From CAYYGL01 sp964471235 (lineage in GTDB: Bacteria; Calditrichota; Calditrichia; RBG-13-44-9; J075), in contig CAYYGL010000003.1 of the NCBI GenBank assembly GCA_964471235.1, forward strand, positions 1-60,859: DNA of 60,859 nt. Direction: 5' to 3'. Under the pieces are notes generated by a model. It was given only the letters and a program-made list of their open reading frames with translations, was not told the DNA's origin and ran no database searches. Made by a program: the position numbers and the translations under genes. Positions 24,929 to 33,934 of the stretch are shown piece by piece (the stretch's first letter is position 1; each line of letters starts with the position of its first letter).

Positions 24929-25774
24929 TTACACCACTTCCCGTTCTTCACTAAGCTTTCGAGCATTCGTTAGCACAATATCGGCTTCTTGTAATGCAGC
25001 CTTAACCCGGGAGGACAGTAATGCTTCCAGTTCTCCAGGGCGATCAATTCTTCGGTCGGGATTGGTGTCCTCGCCTTCCACAACCCCTCCCCCGGGGTGG
25101 CACATAAGTTCCGTCACGCCCGGTGGAATTCGTTTTATCATCTTTAACAAAGCTGACTCTGTCAAGATACCGCTGTAAGCGGTACCAAAAAAATTGTCAT
25201 TGGTAAAAAGGTTGTTTGCCAGAATTTTTCGTTTTGCCCGATTGGCAAAAATGCGTAGTCCCAGGTTTCCGGGAGTGAGTGCCTTGTTGAGTTTGTCGTA
25301 AGGACTCCGAATCCACTGAATTTTGTATTCTTTTGCCAGGGAGATCACCCGGTCGATTATTCCGGGTAAAATGTGAAGGTGCTGATGTCCGTCAAGGTGG
25401 GAAACATCAATTCCCGCGGACAGGATTTTTTCGATCTGCTTCCGAAGCTCAACGGCAACTTCCGAAATCTGTATACCACCTCTCAGAAAAAATTTCACGA
25501 AAGTTTTGTAATCGGAGTTCAATTTCCCGTGCTGATCCACTAACGAAGGCACCATCCGGGGATCACTTACCGGGTCACCGCCCACCAGCACCAGGTGTAC
25601 ACCAATTGCTAATGCCGGATAATGACGACTTAACTCGATCGCTTCTTCAAATGCATTGCCGTTTGCCATTAAGGAGGTAGCGGTCAGAATGCCTTCCCGG
25701 AACGCCCGGATGATTCCGCGATTCACAGAGGCATGCATTCCGAAATCATCAGCATTTACAATGACGTATTTCAA
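24929..25774 (-). CDS. ChbG/HpnK-family (YdjC-type) carbohydrate deacetylase
   Basis: 281 aa. The N-terminal VNADDFG motif (D9, D10) supplies metal-binding residues, with GVHL (H60) and SHLDGHQHLH (126-134) completing the likely metal site of the YdjC fold. Known members remove an acetyl group from chitobiose derivatives (ChbG) or act in hopanoid side-chain synthesis (HpnK). Here the substrate is probably an N-acetyl sugar on a lipid or nucleotide carrier. The start codon appears to be TTG at 25774, since VNADDFG must lie close to the N-terminus and no ATG or GTG fits. Last gene of its operon, followed by a clear terminator. Confidence 0.88.
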   Translation of the reverse strand: MKYVIVNADDFGMHASVNRGIIRAFREGILTATSLMANGNAFEEAIELSRHYPALAIGVHLVLVGGDPVSDPRMVPSLVDQHGKLNSDYKTFVKFFLRGGIQISEVAVELRKQIEKILSAGIDVSHLDGHQHLHILPGIIDRVISLAKEYKIQWIRSPYDKLNKALTPGNLGLRIFANRAKRKILANNLFTNDNFFGTAYSGILTESALLKMIKRIPPGVTELMCHPGGGVVEGEDTNPDRRIDRPGELEALLSSRVKAALQEADIVLTNARKLSEEREVV

Positions 25775-25845
25775 TCTCGGTGTTTTTTTAATAAGTGAGA
25801 AATGAAAGAAACGTTTGGCGAACCGAGCGGGTGAATCTCAAGAAT

Positions 25846-26931
25846 TCACTCGAAGTCGGGCTGGACGTCTATTTTCCCGGGGATTGGTGGCACCACCGGA
25901 AGTTTTTCCTTTTTGATGTTCAGGCTTTTGAGCGACAACCCTTCTTTAAACAACAAGATGATTCCAAACAATGTAATCGGAATGTACTGGGTCAAATTAA
26001 AAATTACCGATCCGTTCAGTATGTATCCTTTGGCAATGCTTGCCACGGTGTCCATGTTGACAAATAATCCAAAAGTGGTAATGAACACAAATTGAGTAAC
26101 CCCAATATATCCCGGGGATGAGGGGATGACAATTGCCAACGCCAGCAGTATCACAGTGGTCATCGAGAACAAACCGATATTCAAGTCTACATACTGATGA
26201 ATGGGAAAGGAATTCAGGATGATAAAAACCGTTGCCCCCATAAAAAGCCAGATAAAAATAGAGAGGAGCAGCACCGGGGTCATCAACGTCCAGTCTTTTA
26301 AAATATCCAGTCCAAAAATAAAGGCTTTCACTCTGGGTTTCACTTTGCCCCGGAGTTTTCCGGGAATTTTTTCCACCAGATTCAGGATAAATTTTCTCAG
26401 TTTGCTTTTTTCCGAGGCAAGGAGTGCCAGAAACACCAAGGCAGAAATGACCACTGCGGTAGCGGTGATGCTGCCGTATTGCAGCCAGGCAGGACCGTCA
26501 ATAAAAAATAAGACCGAAACCAGAAGTATTACCAGGGTGACGCCGTCAAACAACCGTTCGATCAGAATCGTAGAGGTAACGGCAAAAAAGCTGATTTTGC
26601 CTTTTTTACTCAGCAAAAATGCGCGCACCAATTCACCGGCATGTGCGGGCAGCACATTGTTTGCCATAAAGCCAATCATGGTAATATTGAAGAGTTTGCC
26701 AATCGGCAGGGTCGTAATGGGTTTCAGAATATAGGACCATCGCCAGGCACGGAGGGCAATGGCTACCAGTGCCATCACCGAGACAATCACCACCACTCCC
26801 CAATTAATCTCATTGGTGGTTTGCAGGATGTCCTCCATCGATATTTTTTGAAAAGCGAAATAAAGGCAGGCGATGGTCACTGCCAAAGAGAGACCGATAT
26901 GCAGCAAATTCTTAAGTTTATTGGAATTCAT
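25846..26931 (-). CDS. UPF0104 / LPG-synthase-TM (flippase-like) membrane protein
   Basis: 361 aa from ATG 26931, chosen over an ATG six codons upstream because AAGGA lies 7 nt before it. Many hydrophobic helices; the pattern ALRAWRWSYILKP near the N-terminus, NNVLPAHAGELVRAFLL in the middle and PSSPGYIGVTQ later match the membrane domain of lysylphosphatidylglycerol synthase (UPF0104). The catalytic cytosolic domain of MprF is absent. Members are often placed with polyprenyl-phosphate sugar synthases and may move lipid-linked sugars across the membrane, which fits the GtrB-type gene just upstream; this is inferred. Confidence 0.85.
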   Translation of the reverse strand: MNSNKLKNLLHIGLSLAVTIACLYFAFQKISMEDILQTTNEINWGVVVIVSVMALVAIALRAWRWSYILKPITTLPIGKLFNITMIGFMANNVLPAHAGELVRAFLLSKKGKISFFAVTSTILIERLFDGVTLVILLVSVLFFIDGPAWLQYGSITATAVVISALVFLALLASEKSKLRKFILNLVEKIPGKLRGKVKPRVKAFIFGLDILKDWTLMTPVLLLSIFIWLFMGATVFIILNSFPIHQYVDLNIGLFSMTTVILLALAIVIPSSPGYIGVTQFVFITTFGLFVNMDTVASIAKGYILNGSVIFNLTQYIPITLFGIILLFKEGLSLKSLNIKKEKLPVVPPIPGKIDVQPDFE

Positions 26932-27134
26932 TATATATTCCTTCGTCATGCTGAATCAACAGCCGGTAAAGACATAAACGGTTCCTGGTCGGGGAAAGTT
27001 TAGTCATAAAATGGTTCGTTTAAGTTTTTGATTTTCCGTCTACCCGGACCCCACACGCACCACTGGGGTGTTCAATTATCGCCCTCCCTCATAACCAATA
27101 ACATAAGGTTGTATCCCCAAAACCGTAAGGAAGA

Positions 27135-28076
27135 TTAAAATTCTTGCATATAGTCGACAACGTATTGGGGACGCCGCTTGGCTTCAATAAACGTTTTCCC
27201 CAGGTATTCCCCGATGACCCCCAGGAACAGAAGCTGGATACCGGCTAAAAAGAAAAGGGAGGTTGCCAGGGTGGCAAACCCGGGAATCGGTTGTCCGAAC
27301 ATGAGTTTTTCAAACAGAATATATAAGGCGAACATGAAGCTAAACAGGGAGATAAACAACCCTACATAAATGGAGATTCGCAGCGGTTTGATGGAAATTG
27401 CCATCATACTATTGATGGCTAATTTGATCAGGGAGAACAGGGAGTACCTGGAATCTCCGTATTTTCGTTCCCGGGGGGTATAATCGATTTGGGTATATTT
27501 TAACCCGATCAAATCCAATATCCCTCTGCCGAAAAAAAAGCTCTCATTGAATAATTTCACCCGGTCCACTGCTTTGCGATTCAGCACTTTAAAATCAGTT
27601 AAATGAACTTCAAACCCACTTAAAAAATTCAGAAATTTGTTAAACCAACGGGAGGCAAACTTCCGGTATATGGGACCGAAATTATAGTCTTTCTTGACAA
27701 TGTGAACGATGTCATATCCCTGTTCAAGATATTCCAGGGCTTCTAAAATTTTATCCGGTGGATGCTGCAAATCCGCATCCATAATGGAGCAGATCTCTCC
27801 CCGGGCATGGTCCATCCCACATTTAATCGCCAGGTCTTTCCCATGATTTCGGGAGAGGCGGATATAAGTCAGTGTCATCCCCTCTGGCTTTGGGATATTT
27901 TTGATTACCTGTTCTGTATGATCAAAACTGCCATCATCTACCAGGACAACATGTACCGAGAGGAACTTATTGGTTAGCTGCTGATGTATTTCCCGGATTA
28001 AGTCCGGAATATTTTCTTCTTCGTTATAAACGGGGATGATGATGTCGAGAGAGTATGAATATTTGGTTTTCGCCAT
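27135..28076 (-). CDS. GtrB/ArnC-like polyprenyl-phosphate glycosyltransferase
   Basis: 313 aa from ATG 28076; an in-frame TTG six codons upstream is possible. The GT2 domain has IIPVYNEEENI, VDDGSFDHT and the metal site MDADLQHPPD (D100, D102), followed by the two long C-terminal membrane helices of GtrB (about 230-260 and 265-295) and the end segment GEYLGKTFIEAKRRPQY. It should transfer a hexose from a nucleotide sugar to undecaprenyl phosphate on the cytoplasmic face. The product could be moved by the adjacent UPF0104 protein and used by a GT-C enzyme. Sugar identity unknown. Confidence 0.9.
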   Translation of the reverse strand: MAKTKYSYSLDIIIPVYNEEENIPDLIREIHQQLTNKFLSVHVVLVDDGSFDHTEQVIKNIPKPEGMTLTYIRLSRNHGKDLAIKCGMDHARGEICSIMDADLQHPPDKILEALEYLEQGYDIVHIVKKDYNFGPIYRKFASRWFNKFLNFLSGFEVHLTDFKVLNRKAVDRVKLFNESFFFGRGILDLIGLKYTQIDYTPRERKYGDSRYSLFSLIKLAINSMMAISIKPLRISIYVGLFISLFSFMFALYILFEKLMFGQPIPGFATLATSLFFLAGIQLLFLGVIGEYLGKTFIEAKRRPQYVVDYMQEF

Positions 28077-28106
28077 GGAAATGAGAATATTCAATAGATT
28101 GACAAT

Positions 28107-29135
28107 TTAAACAGTTTTACTTCCGGTAAGAGTATGATTTGAAATCTTCCCGGAAGAAATATTCACACCGGAAATAAATTTGTCTGCACATTGCTGTAGA
28201 GTCATCGGTATGATTGTATAACGATTTTGCAAGTACTGCATCAATTCGGCAACCTTTTTAAGAAATTGTTCCACATCTTTGCGAGTTTTATTATAAGGTG
28301 AAGCGCCGGGCAGTAGTTCGGAGGAATGGAACATCATGTTTAATACTCTTACTCCCTGCCCGATAACGGTATCGGCTAAGGCTTGCATTTCTTCTAATGT
28401 GGCATAAGATGGTCTTAACCAAACCAGGTCAATCCCCCAAATTTTTCGCAGCACTCTGCGGATGCCAATATCCGGAAAGTTGGGGTACCACTTTTTCACG
28501 ATGGATGGAATAGGGCGGGTAAAATCCACAGTAAGAGGGATTTCAAGTATCCGGCTATTTCCATGTGTTTCGATATTGTGTTCATTTAGAAAGTAGGGGT
28601 TTAACTCTACCATTCCAAAAACAGGCTCCTCGGAACGATGATTATTTCGTAAGGGAACAATGCTGGTATCGATCGTATAGCCTAATTGCTCTAATACCGG
28701 CACAGTGCTTTCATCAAACCCATACCTGCCGGCACGGTAAGATTTGGGAGTGACTCCGATGATTTCGGTAATGATATTGGTTAAAACTTCCAGCTTATTC
28801 AATTGTAGTTTATTAGGCAGATTATTGGTATACGTATTGGGAATGGTTATTTCTTCTTCGTATGGGGGATTACACCAGGGATGGAGATGGGCACCGATCT
28901 CACAATCGCCAGTCTGCGCTAACGATCGGATGATATCAGCAGAAAAGTCATTGATGATTACCGGGTAATCAATTAAATACGTGGGGCGAATTTCCAGGTG
29001 TTGACAAAATTCCTGGAATGCCGGTAACTGGCGGATATTTTCTACTGTGCATTGCGGATGCCGATGAAACTTCCCTCCCCATAAGCCTTCTTCTTCCGTA
29101 TCTATGGTCAACAGAAAAACGATTTCACGGTTCAT
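28107..29135 (-). CDS. NodB-homology polysaccharide deacetylase-like protein
   Basis: 342 aa. NodB-type landmarks are IDTEEE near the N-terminus (D12 as base), GAHLHPW (H83, H85 as metal ligands), SYRAGRYGFD (R134, R137) and a C-terminal MMFHSSEL with a histidine that may complete the site. This resembles the WalW-type branch found in capsule and O-antigen loci. No signal peptide, so it is likely cytoplasmic and acts on a lipid- or nucleotide-linked sugar rather than on exported polymer. It lies 30 nt upstream of the GtrB-type gene in one operon with the second, unrelated deacetylase at 24929. Confidence 0.8.
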   Translation of the reverse strand: MNREIVFLLTIDTEEEGLWGGKFHRHPQCTVENIRQLPAFQEFCQHLEIRPTYLIDYPVIINDFSADIIRSLAQTGDCEIGAHLHPWCNPPYEEEITIPNTYTNNLPNKLQLNKLEVLTNIITEIIGVTPKSYRAGRYGFDESTVPVLEQLGYTIDTSIVPLRNNHRSEEPVFGMVELNPYFLNEHNIETHGNSRILEIPLTVDFTRPIPSIVKKWYPNFPDIGIRRVLRKIWGIDLVWLRPSYATLEEMQALADTVIGQGVRVLNMMFHSSELLPGASPYNKTRKDVEQFLKKVAELMQYLQNRYTIIPMTLQQCADKFISGVNISSGKISNHTLTGSKTV

Positions 29136-29202
29136 AAAGGTATCCCGAAATCCAATTCGTTGATACGATATTTAATGTTACTTATTTCCGTAATTTTCTG
29201 GC

Positions 29203-30801
29203 TCAGGGGGTTTGAGGAATAGTCGCAGCAGTACCTTTCTTTATAATATTCTCAAAGATTCGTAATTTTTGATTATGAAACACTTCTTTAAACCCACTGC
29301 TGCGAAACATATTGAAAATGTGTTCATCCTCTCCCCAGAAGAGTACATAATCATAAGCCTTTTGAAATTTACTCATATCCATTTTATCTGCGGCTTCAGG
29401 ATAAAAACGCGGTAAAATTTCATCCACCGGTTTGGTGTACTGAATCGGCGCCCTGCCGGTGACATAAGCAAAGCTTAATCCGGTTGCCCCTCCTTTATAG
29501 AAATTGTAATAATTGAACGCCCAACGCAATGGACGAATTTTACCAACAACATATTCTTCCAGATGTACCGGTAGCAGCTTTTTATTTTGTTCTACATAAG
29601 GTAATCCTGATAAATAAATCTCCAGCATTTGATTTGCCGTAATTAAATAATAAGCTGTAAAGCCATAGATGATAAGACTGACAACAACAGAAGTGGTCAA
29701 AAACATATCCCATTGCTTTCGGTGTGAGAAAGGCTTCGGAATCATCAATAACAACACAAAAATATAGGGTAACAGCCTGTTGTTTAGTTTGGGCCAACCA
29801 GCTACTTCAAACGGAAGAATAAAATACATAACCGACAACACAAAGAAGACAAACATAAAAGGATTGCGCTGGATAAACTCTGCTATTTTTTCTTTAAAGG
29901 AGTCATCCGGAACTTCTTTTTGGAGTACTCTCCAATCCTGGTAACCTGTTTTTGCTAATTGATAGAATAGAAACACCAATAATACCCAAAAGACGTATAT
30001 TGCCCCATCCGAAACGCTATAATTCGACATCCGTAAATAATCTTTAATATTTTCAAAGAGGGGATGAAAACGAATCCAATAAGTTTTGCCCCCGGTAACC
30101 AGAGAATGAGAGCGTTGAAGGGTGAATATCAAATATTGCGTAAACAGTAACAAAGAGGGAATTGTTGCAATCAGAACTTTTTTAATCTGGGGTAATGAAT
30201 TCTTTTGGGTTAGTAAGTACAATATGATAATCCCCAGAATCATAAAGAATGAAAAAAAATGGGTTACATAGGTGATCACGAAAAGTAATGCCAACGAGAT
30301 AATCTCGCGGGTTCGAAGCAGGTTCTTATACTTGAAAAAGTACCCCAGAGTAAAAAAACTAAAAGCCAGCCCCATATAATAACTATCATATCCTTTAATA
30401 ACATAATAGTTAAAGGTATAAGCATAAACAGCAAATCCATATAAAGTTTTACGCTGGTCAACATTATAAATTAAATAAAATACGCTGGCAGGTAACAATA
30501 TCAAATTAATGCTAATAACAATTTTATAGGCGGTTAATAAAGGAATTATCAGGGAGAGGAGATAAACTATCGAATGGAAGACCAGGTTTGGTATCAATAG
30601 AAAAAAGAATTGGTAAAAGTCAGAATAATTGAACGCCGGATGAGAAAAATCCCGCATCATTTTAACGATTAAGATATAACCTGGACCATTTTGAGACGGA
30701 AAGTAAAGGTGAGACCACACTAATACCAGGTTAATTATCGTCAAAAGGGCGGCAACCCACAATAATAATTTTTTGTTCAAAATTCCTTGATGAGAAGACA
30801 T
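29203..30801 (-). CDS. Polytopic membrane protein, possible GT-C transferase or polymerase
   Basis: 532 aa with about ten or more predicted hydrophobic helices, a longer hydrophilic loop near residues 270-310, and a soluble C-terminal tail of about 130 residues (VEQNKKLLPVHLEEYVVGKIRP onward in position, roughly 400-532). I do not see the DE motif after the first helix that marks the GT-C genes elsewhere in this window, nor a clear O-antigen ligase or Wzy signature. Position in a glycan locus and the topology make a membrane glycosyltransferase or polymerase plausible. It could be the missing polymerase, but nothing in the sequence proves it. Confidence 0.55.
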   Translation of the reverse strand: MSSHQGILNKKLLLWVAALLTIINLVLVWSHLYFPSQNGPGYILIVKMMRDFSHPAFNYSDFYQFFFLLIPNLVFHSIVYLLSLIIPLLTAYKIVISINLILLPASVFYLIYNVDQRKTLYGFAVYAYTFNYYVIKGYDSYYMGLAFSFFTLGYFFKYKNLLRTREIISLALLFVITYVTHFFSFFMILGIIILYLLTQKNSLPQIKKVLIATIPSLLLFTQYLIFTLQRSHSLVTGGKTYWIRFHPLFENIKDYLRMSNYSVSDGAIYVFWVLLVFLFYQLAKTGYQDWRVLQKEVPDDSFKEKIAEFIQRNPFMFVFFVLSVMYFILPFEVAGWPKLNNRLLPYIFVLLLMIPKPFSHRKQWDMFLTTSVVVSLIIYGFTAYYLITANQMLEIYLSGLPYVEQNKKLLPVHLEEYVVGKIRPLRWAFNYYNFYKGGATGLSFAYVTGRAPIQYTKPVDEILPRFYPEAADKMDMSKFQKAYDYVLFWGEDEHIFNMFRSSGFKEVFHNQKLRIFENIIKKGTAATIPQTP

Positions 30802-31273
30802 AAATCCGCTTTATGTTTTTAAAACTTGTAATCAAGTGGTCCAGTCCAACGATGATGCTTTAGAACTCCATCCCCCGGGATTAAAGTATCTTACAGACAC
30901 CCTGCCCTGCACGATAATGTAAAATTTCAGGGATGGTTAAAGATGATTTTTGAAAAGATAACGTTATATGAAATGTAAGAATGGGGATCGGTATATTAAC
31001 GGGTAACTACCCGTAACAAGCTTTTGTTGGGGGGTTCCCCCCATCCCCTGGTAAATTTATTAATGAATATTTTGGGGAACTCCTGAAGCACGAGTGGATA
31101 CCGTTCAAACAATAATCGAAGATTACAGGAGTTCGGAGATATTTGCTACCCTAAGAATACAACCGGGTTTTTTTAAGGAATATAAAGATAAAACGATAAT
31201 GGCATAAAAACAACACCCGGACGGTATCATAAGCAATTTTTTGAAAAGTATGTTCGGAATTTTCCGGCAACAC
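30802..31273. other. Gene-free region of 472 bp with several inverted repeats
   Basis: No convincing reading frame. It contains ACGGGTA/TACCCGT (30999-31005 and 31008-31014, 2-nt centre), six G then TT then six C (31029-31042), and a spaced pair GAACTCCTG/CAGGAGTTC (31077-31085 and 31126-31134). The region follows the secreted heparinase-family gene and precedes the membrane protein gene, so terminator and promoter functions should lie here, but no hairpin carries a T tract. Confidence 0.55.
30999..31042. repeat. Two adjacent short palindromes
   Basis: ACGGGTA-AC-TACCCGT (30999-31014) is followed 14 nt later by TGGGGGGTTCCCCCCA (31028-31043). Both are nearly perfect with 2-nt centres, which favours a DNA-level palindrome (protein site or cruciform) over an RNA hairpin. 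Confidence 0.55.
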
Positions 31274-33787
31274 TTATTTTGTTATCCGTAGTCCCTGAGG
31301 CGTTTGGGGTGGAGTGACATCATTGGACTTTGAGATAGAAAAGGTGCCGGATCCGCTGTATTCGAAATACAGGACTCCGTCAGTATCCACCAGAGTGTTT
31401 ACTCCGGGAACCGGGTTACCATCTACATTAACAAAATAAACGCCTGGTTCCAGTCCAGTAATAAAATGACGAACCGTTTTGTTGGTTGAAATTGTATAGC
31501 TCACGGCAGATGCTGGAGTAGCAGTGGTGTTAAAAAGTGCTACCCGGTCTTGATTTACGAATGCTCCGACAAACAGTCCGGTGTTTATAGCGTTCACAGA
31601 AGCCATATTGCTGAGAGTATTGGCATCCCCGATCTGAAGTACCGTTAAAAATTGAGAGGTATTGCTATTTGCCAGATCCTCTATCTCAAGCCGGTAACTA
31701 CCGACTTGTATCCGTTGATAATCCTGCCCCATCGTGCCACTACGATATAAATCGTTTCCTTCGGCATCGGTGAACCAATAATAATTGGTGCCATTTTCAC
31801 CTCCCCGGAGACGAAGCTCGTAATTTGCCGGTTCCAACACTTTGACAAACAACCGTCCATGCAAATTGGCATAATTATTTGTTACTTCCAGAATGCTTCC
31901 GTTCGTTGAAGTCCAGAATCCCGGTTGGACCTGGGTCCAGGAATCATCAATAAGATTTGGCTGATATGCGGTGTGCAGCATCCATCGACGTTTGATAGAC
32001 GGGCTGGTCACATCCACATCATCAAAAATTACGACATATTCTTCATTATTGTAATTAGGGGCGTTGGGGTCCCGTATGTAAAGGAACTTGCGACGAATAT
32101 CATTAACATAGTTTTCGCCTTTATATGCCCGGGTATAATCGTAATCGATATAATCAAATATATCCGGTTCAAAACGAAGGGCTTTCACATCTCCAATATG
32201 ATTCAATCCGCCATTTTGATTGTAGGGATGATAAGGGGTATCGCCTTCTTTTCGATCCCCGGAATTATATTCGTAAAACAAATTGGGAATACTGGTATTG
32301 TAGACTCCAATCGTGTTATGGAAAATCGGATCCCCGGGGTTAAAATTTTTAGGCAGATTCCCGTAGCCGTCGGTACTGGATTTTTCATTTCCGGCATCGA
32401 GCGCCAGACCGCCATACTTATTAATCGTAAAAGCCCCTTCGTCATCATGCTTATGTCCCTTTACGGACCATTTGGGAGTATAAAAATTTATTTTAGTGGC
32501 ATTCGTGGTAGTCAAATCACTTCGAAAAATGGCTTCCCCCAATCCAAAGCGGTAAGATTTGTTGATGCCTGCCTGAGAGGGGGTTTTTTTACTGACATCT
32601 TTTATCCCCCACAGAAACTTCCAGAATAGCCAGGTAGTCCGAATGGAACTGTTTTGTATGTAATCCTGAGAGAGTGCATATTGACTATCTTCCAGCAACC
32701 ATCTGGCAAACCCGGCAATATTGGGATCGGTATTTTTTACATAATGAGCAACCATGCCAATGATTTTCTGAGAGAAGTCCTTGTCCCAACGTTCCATTGC
32801 CCAGGTATCATTGCGCTGGAGCCAAAACGTGCTTCGGCCATTATTACCGTCATTAATTTTGTAAGGCTGAGTTATAAAGAAGAAGCGTATCGGAATGGTT
32901 TTTAACCAATTGTAGGTGTTAATCAGATTTTCCCCGATTGCGGAACTCAAACCGGTAACCAGAAAAGCAAAGTGGTTAAAAGTCTGCCGTTGGTAGCCGG
33001 AACCTTCACTATGGGCGTTATACCCTTCATAAATATATTCTCCGTAGTCCAAAACTTTATCAAAACAAAACCATTGGATAGCATCTTTATACACATTCAA
33101 ACTATCCTGAAAAGATTGTCCGATATCGCTATCTCCAAAAGCAGCTAAAGCCGGAAAAAAAGCAGCGGTATACCACATGGTATTCATACCATTCCCCAGG
33201 GCTTGAGCATGCCCCGGATAGGCATCTATTTTATATTGAGTCTGACGTAGATAAATGGAGGTACTTAAGATGAATTCTTTCTGGCTGGTGGTCAGATAAT
33301 TTGTGCACCAGTCATATACGGTTGCCAATGCTACCGGAATATAGTTCCAATCATTATGGCCGTCAACCAATCCCTGGTTGCGTACCCGGTTATCTATTTC
33401 AACTGCATGCTCATAAGCTTTGGAGGCATATTCGGCAGCCGAGTGAGCAAAGGAATAACTATTGAAATAGCCGGAATGCACCGCATAGCTCAGGAAGGCA
33501 TAATTGGAAGCATCCAGCATCAGATTGTGCCGGTCTTTACCAGATGCCGGTGCACTGTAATTCCCGTCAAGCGCGCCAATGTAGGTTTGAAAATTTGCGG
33601 ATTCATAACTGTTGATATACGGTGCAATTTCATTCTGCAACTCACTATCGGTAAAGAAAACCCGGGGATGAATCCCGTTTGCCAACGGCGATCCGGGCGG
33701 CGGCGTATAAGTTTGAGCCCCGGCACTCCCCCATAGCACGAGGAGAAGTAACATGCTTATTCGATATTTAATCACTGTTTTTCCCAT
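31274..33787 (-). CDS. Secreted heparinase II/III-family protein
   Basis: 837 aa from ATG 33787, which gives a compact signal peptide (basic residues, then SMLLLLVLWGSAGAQ); an ATG 12 codons upstream is possible. An alpha/alpha-toroid region (about 30-420) with HSEGSGYQRQTFNHF is followed by the heparinase II/III C-terminal domain with GHKHDDEGAFTI and LALDAGNE near residues 445-470, the usual H.H.D metal or catalytic segment. Such enzymes cleave uronic-acid-containing polysaccharides by beta-elimination. The last residues are DVTPPQTPQGLRITK, which is the beginning of a typical FN3 linker that stops almost at once; an unrelated protein at 48951 ends the same way. Substrate unknown, possibly the locus's own polymer. 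Confidence 0.75.
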   Translation of the reverse strand: MGKTVIKYRISMLLLLVLWGSAGAQTYTPPPGSPLANGIHPRVFFTDSELQNEIAPYINSYESANFQTYIGALDGNYSAPASGKDRHNLMLDASNYAFLSYAVHSGYFNSYSFAHSAAEYASKAYEHAVEIDNRVRNQGLVDGHNDWNYIPVALATVYDWCTNYLTTSQKEFILSTSIYLRQTQYKIDAYPGHAQALGNGMNTMWYTAAFFPALAAFGDSDIGQSFQDSLNVYKDAIQWFCFDKVLDYGEYIYEGYNAHSEGSGYQRQTFNHFAFLVTGLSSAIGENLINTYNWLKTIPIRFFFITQPYKINDGNNGRSTFWLQRNDTWAMERWDKDFSQKIIGMVAHYVKNTDPNIAGFARWLLEDSQYALSQDYIQNSSIRTTWLFWKFLWGIKDVSKKTPSQAGINKSYRFGLGEAIFRSDLTTTNATKINFYTPKWSVKGHKHDDEGAFTINKYGGLALDAGNEKSSTDGYGNLPKNFNPGDPIFHNTIGVYNTSIPNLFYEYNSGDRKEGDTPYHPYNQNGGLNHIGDVKALRFEPDIFDYIDYDYTRAYKGENYVNDIRRKFLYIRDPNAPNYNNEEYVVIFDDVDVTSPSIKRRWMLHTAYQPNLIDDSWTQVQPGFWTSTNGSILEVTNNYANLHGRLFVKVLEPANYELRLRGGENGTNYYWFTDAEGNDLYRSGTMGQDYQRIQVGSYRLEIEDLANSNTSQFLTVLQIGDANTLSNMASVNAINTGLFVGAFVNQDRVALFNTTATPASAVSYTISTNKTVRHFITGLEPGVYFVNVDGNPVPGVNTLVDTDGVLYFEYSGSGTFSISKSNDVTPPQTPQGLRITK

Positions 33788-33898
33788 CTCTAAGTTTATG
33801 ATGCTTATTCTCCTTATCGACATCTAATATGATTGAACAAAATTGGTGCCACAATTTCTTCAAAGCACAAAAAGGATTCATTTTCCGAAGTCAATTTT

Positions 33899-33919
33899 CT
33901 TGTAAAATTATTTTACAAG
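33899..33919. repeat. Perfect 9-bp inverted repeat
   Basis: CTTGTAAAA / TTTTACAAG with a 3-nt centre, 15 nt after the stop of the GT4 gene at 33935 and upstream of the secreted heparinase gene. No T tract follows, so an operator or mRNA-stabilising hairpin is as likely as a terminator. Confidence 0.5.
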
Positions 33920-33934
33920 CATCTGATAAATGGT

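Noticed and set aside
27048..27069. Hairpin ACCCCA/TGGGGT upstream of the UPF0104-GtrB genes
   Set aside because: Only six base pairs with a 10-nt loop and no T run; too weak to call a terminator.
31925..32629. Plus-strand open frame of 234 codons
   Set aside because: Antisense to the heparinase II/III domain of the gene at 31274; rich in Ile and Gly in the manner of reverse-frame translation, with no recognisable family.
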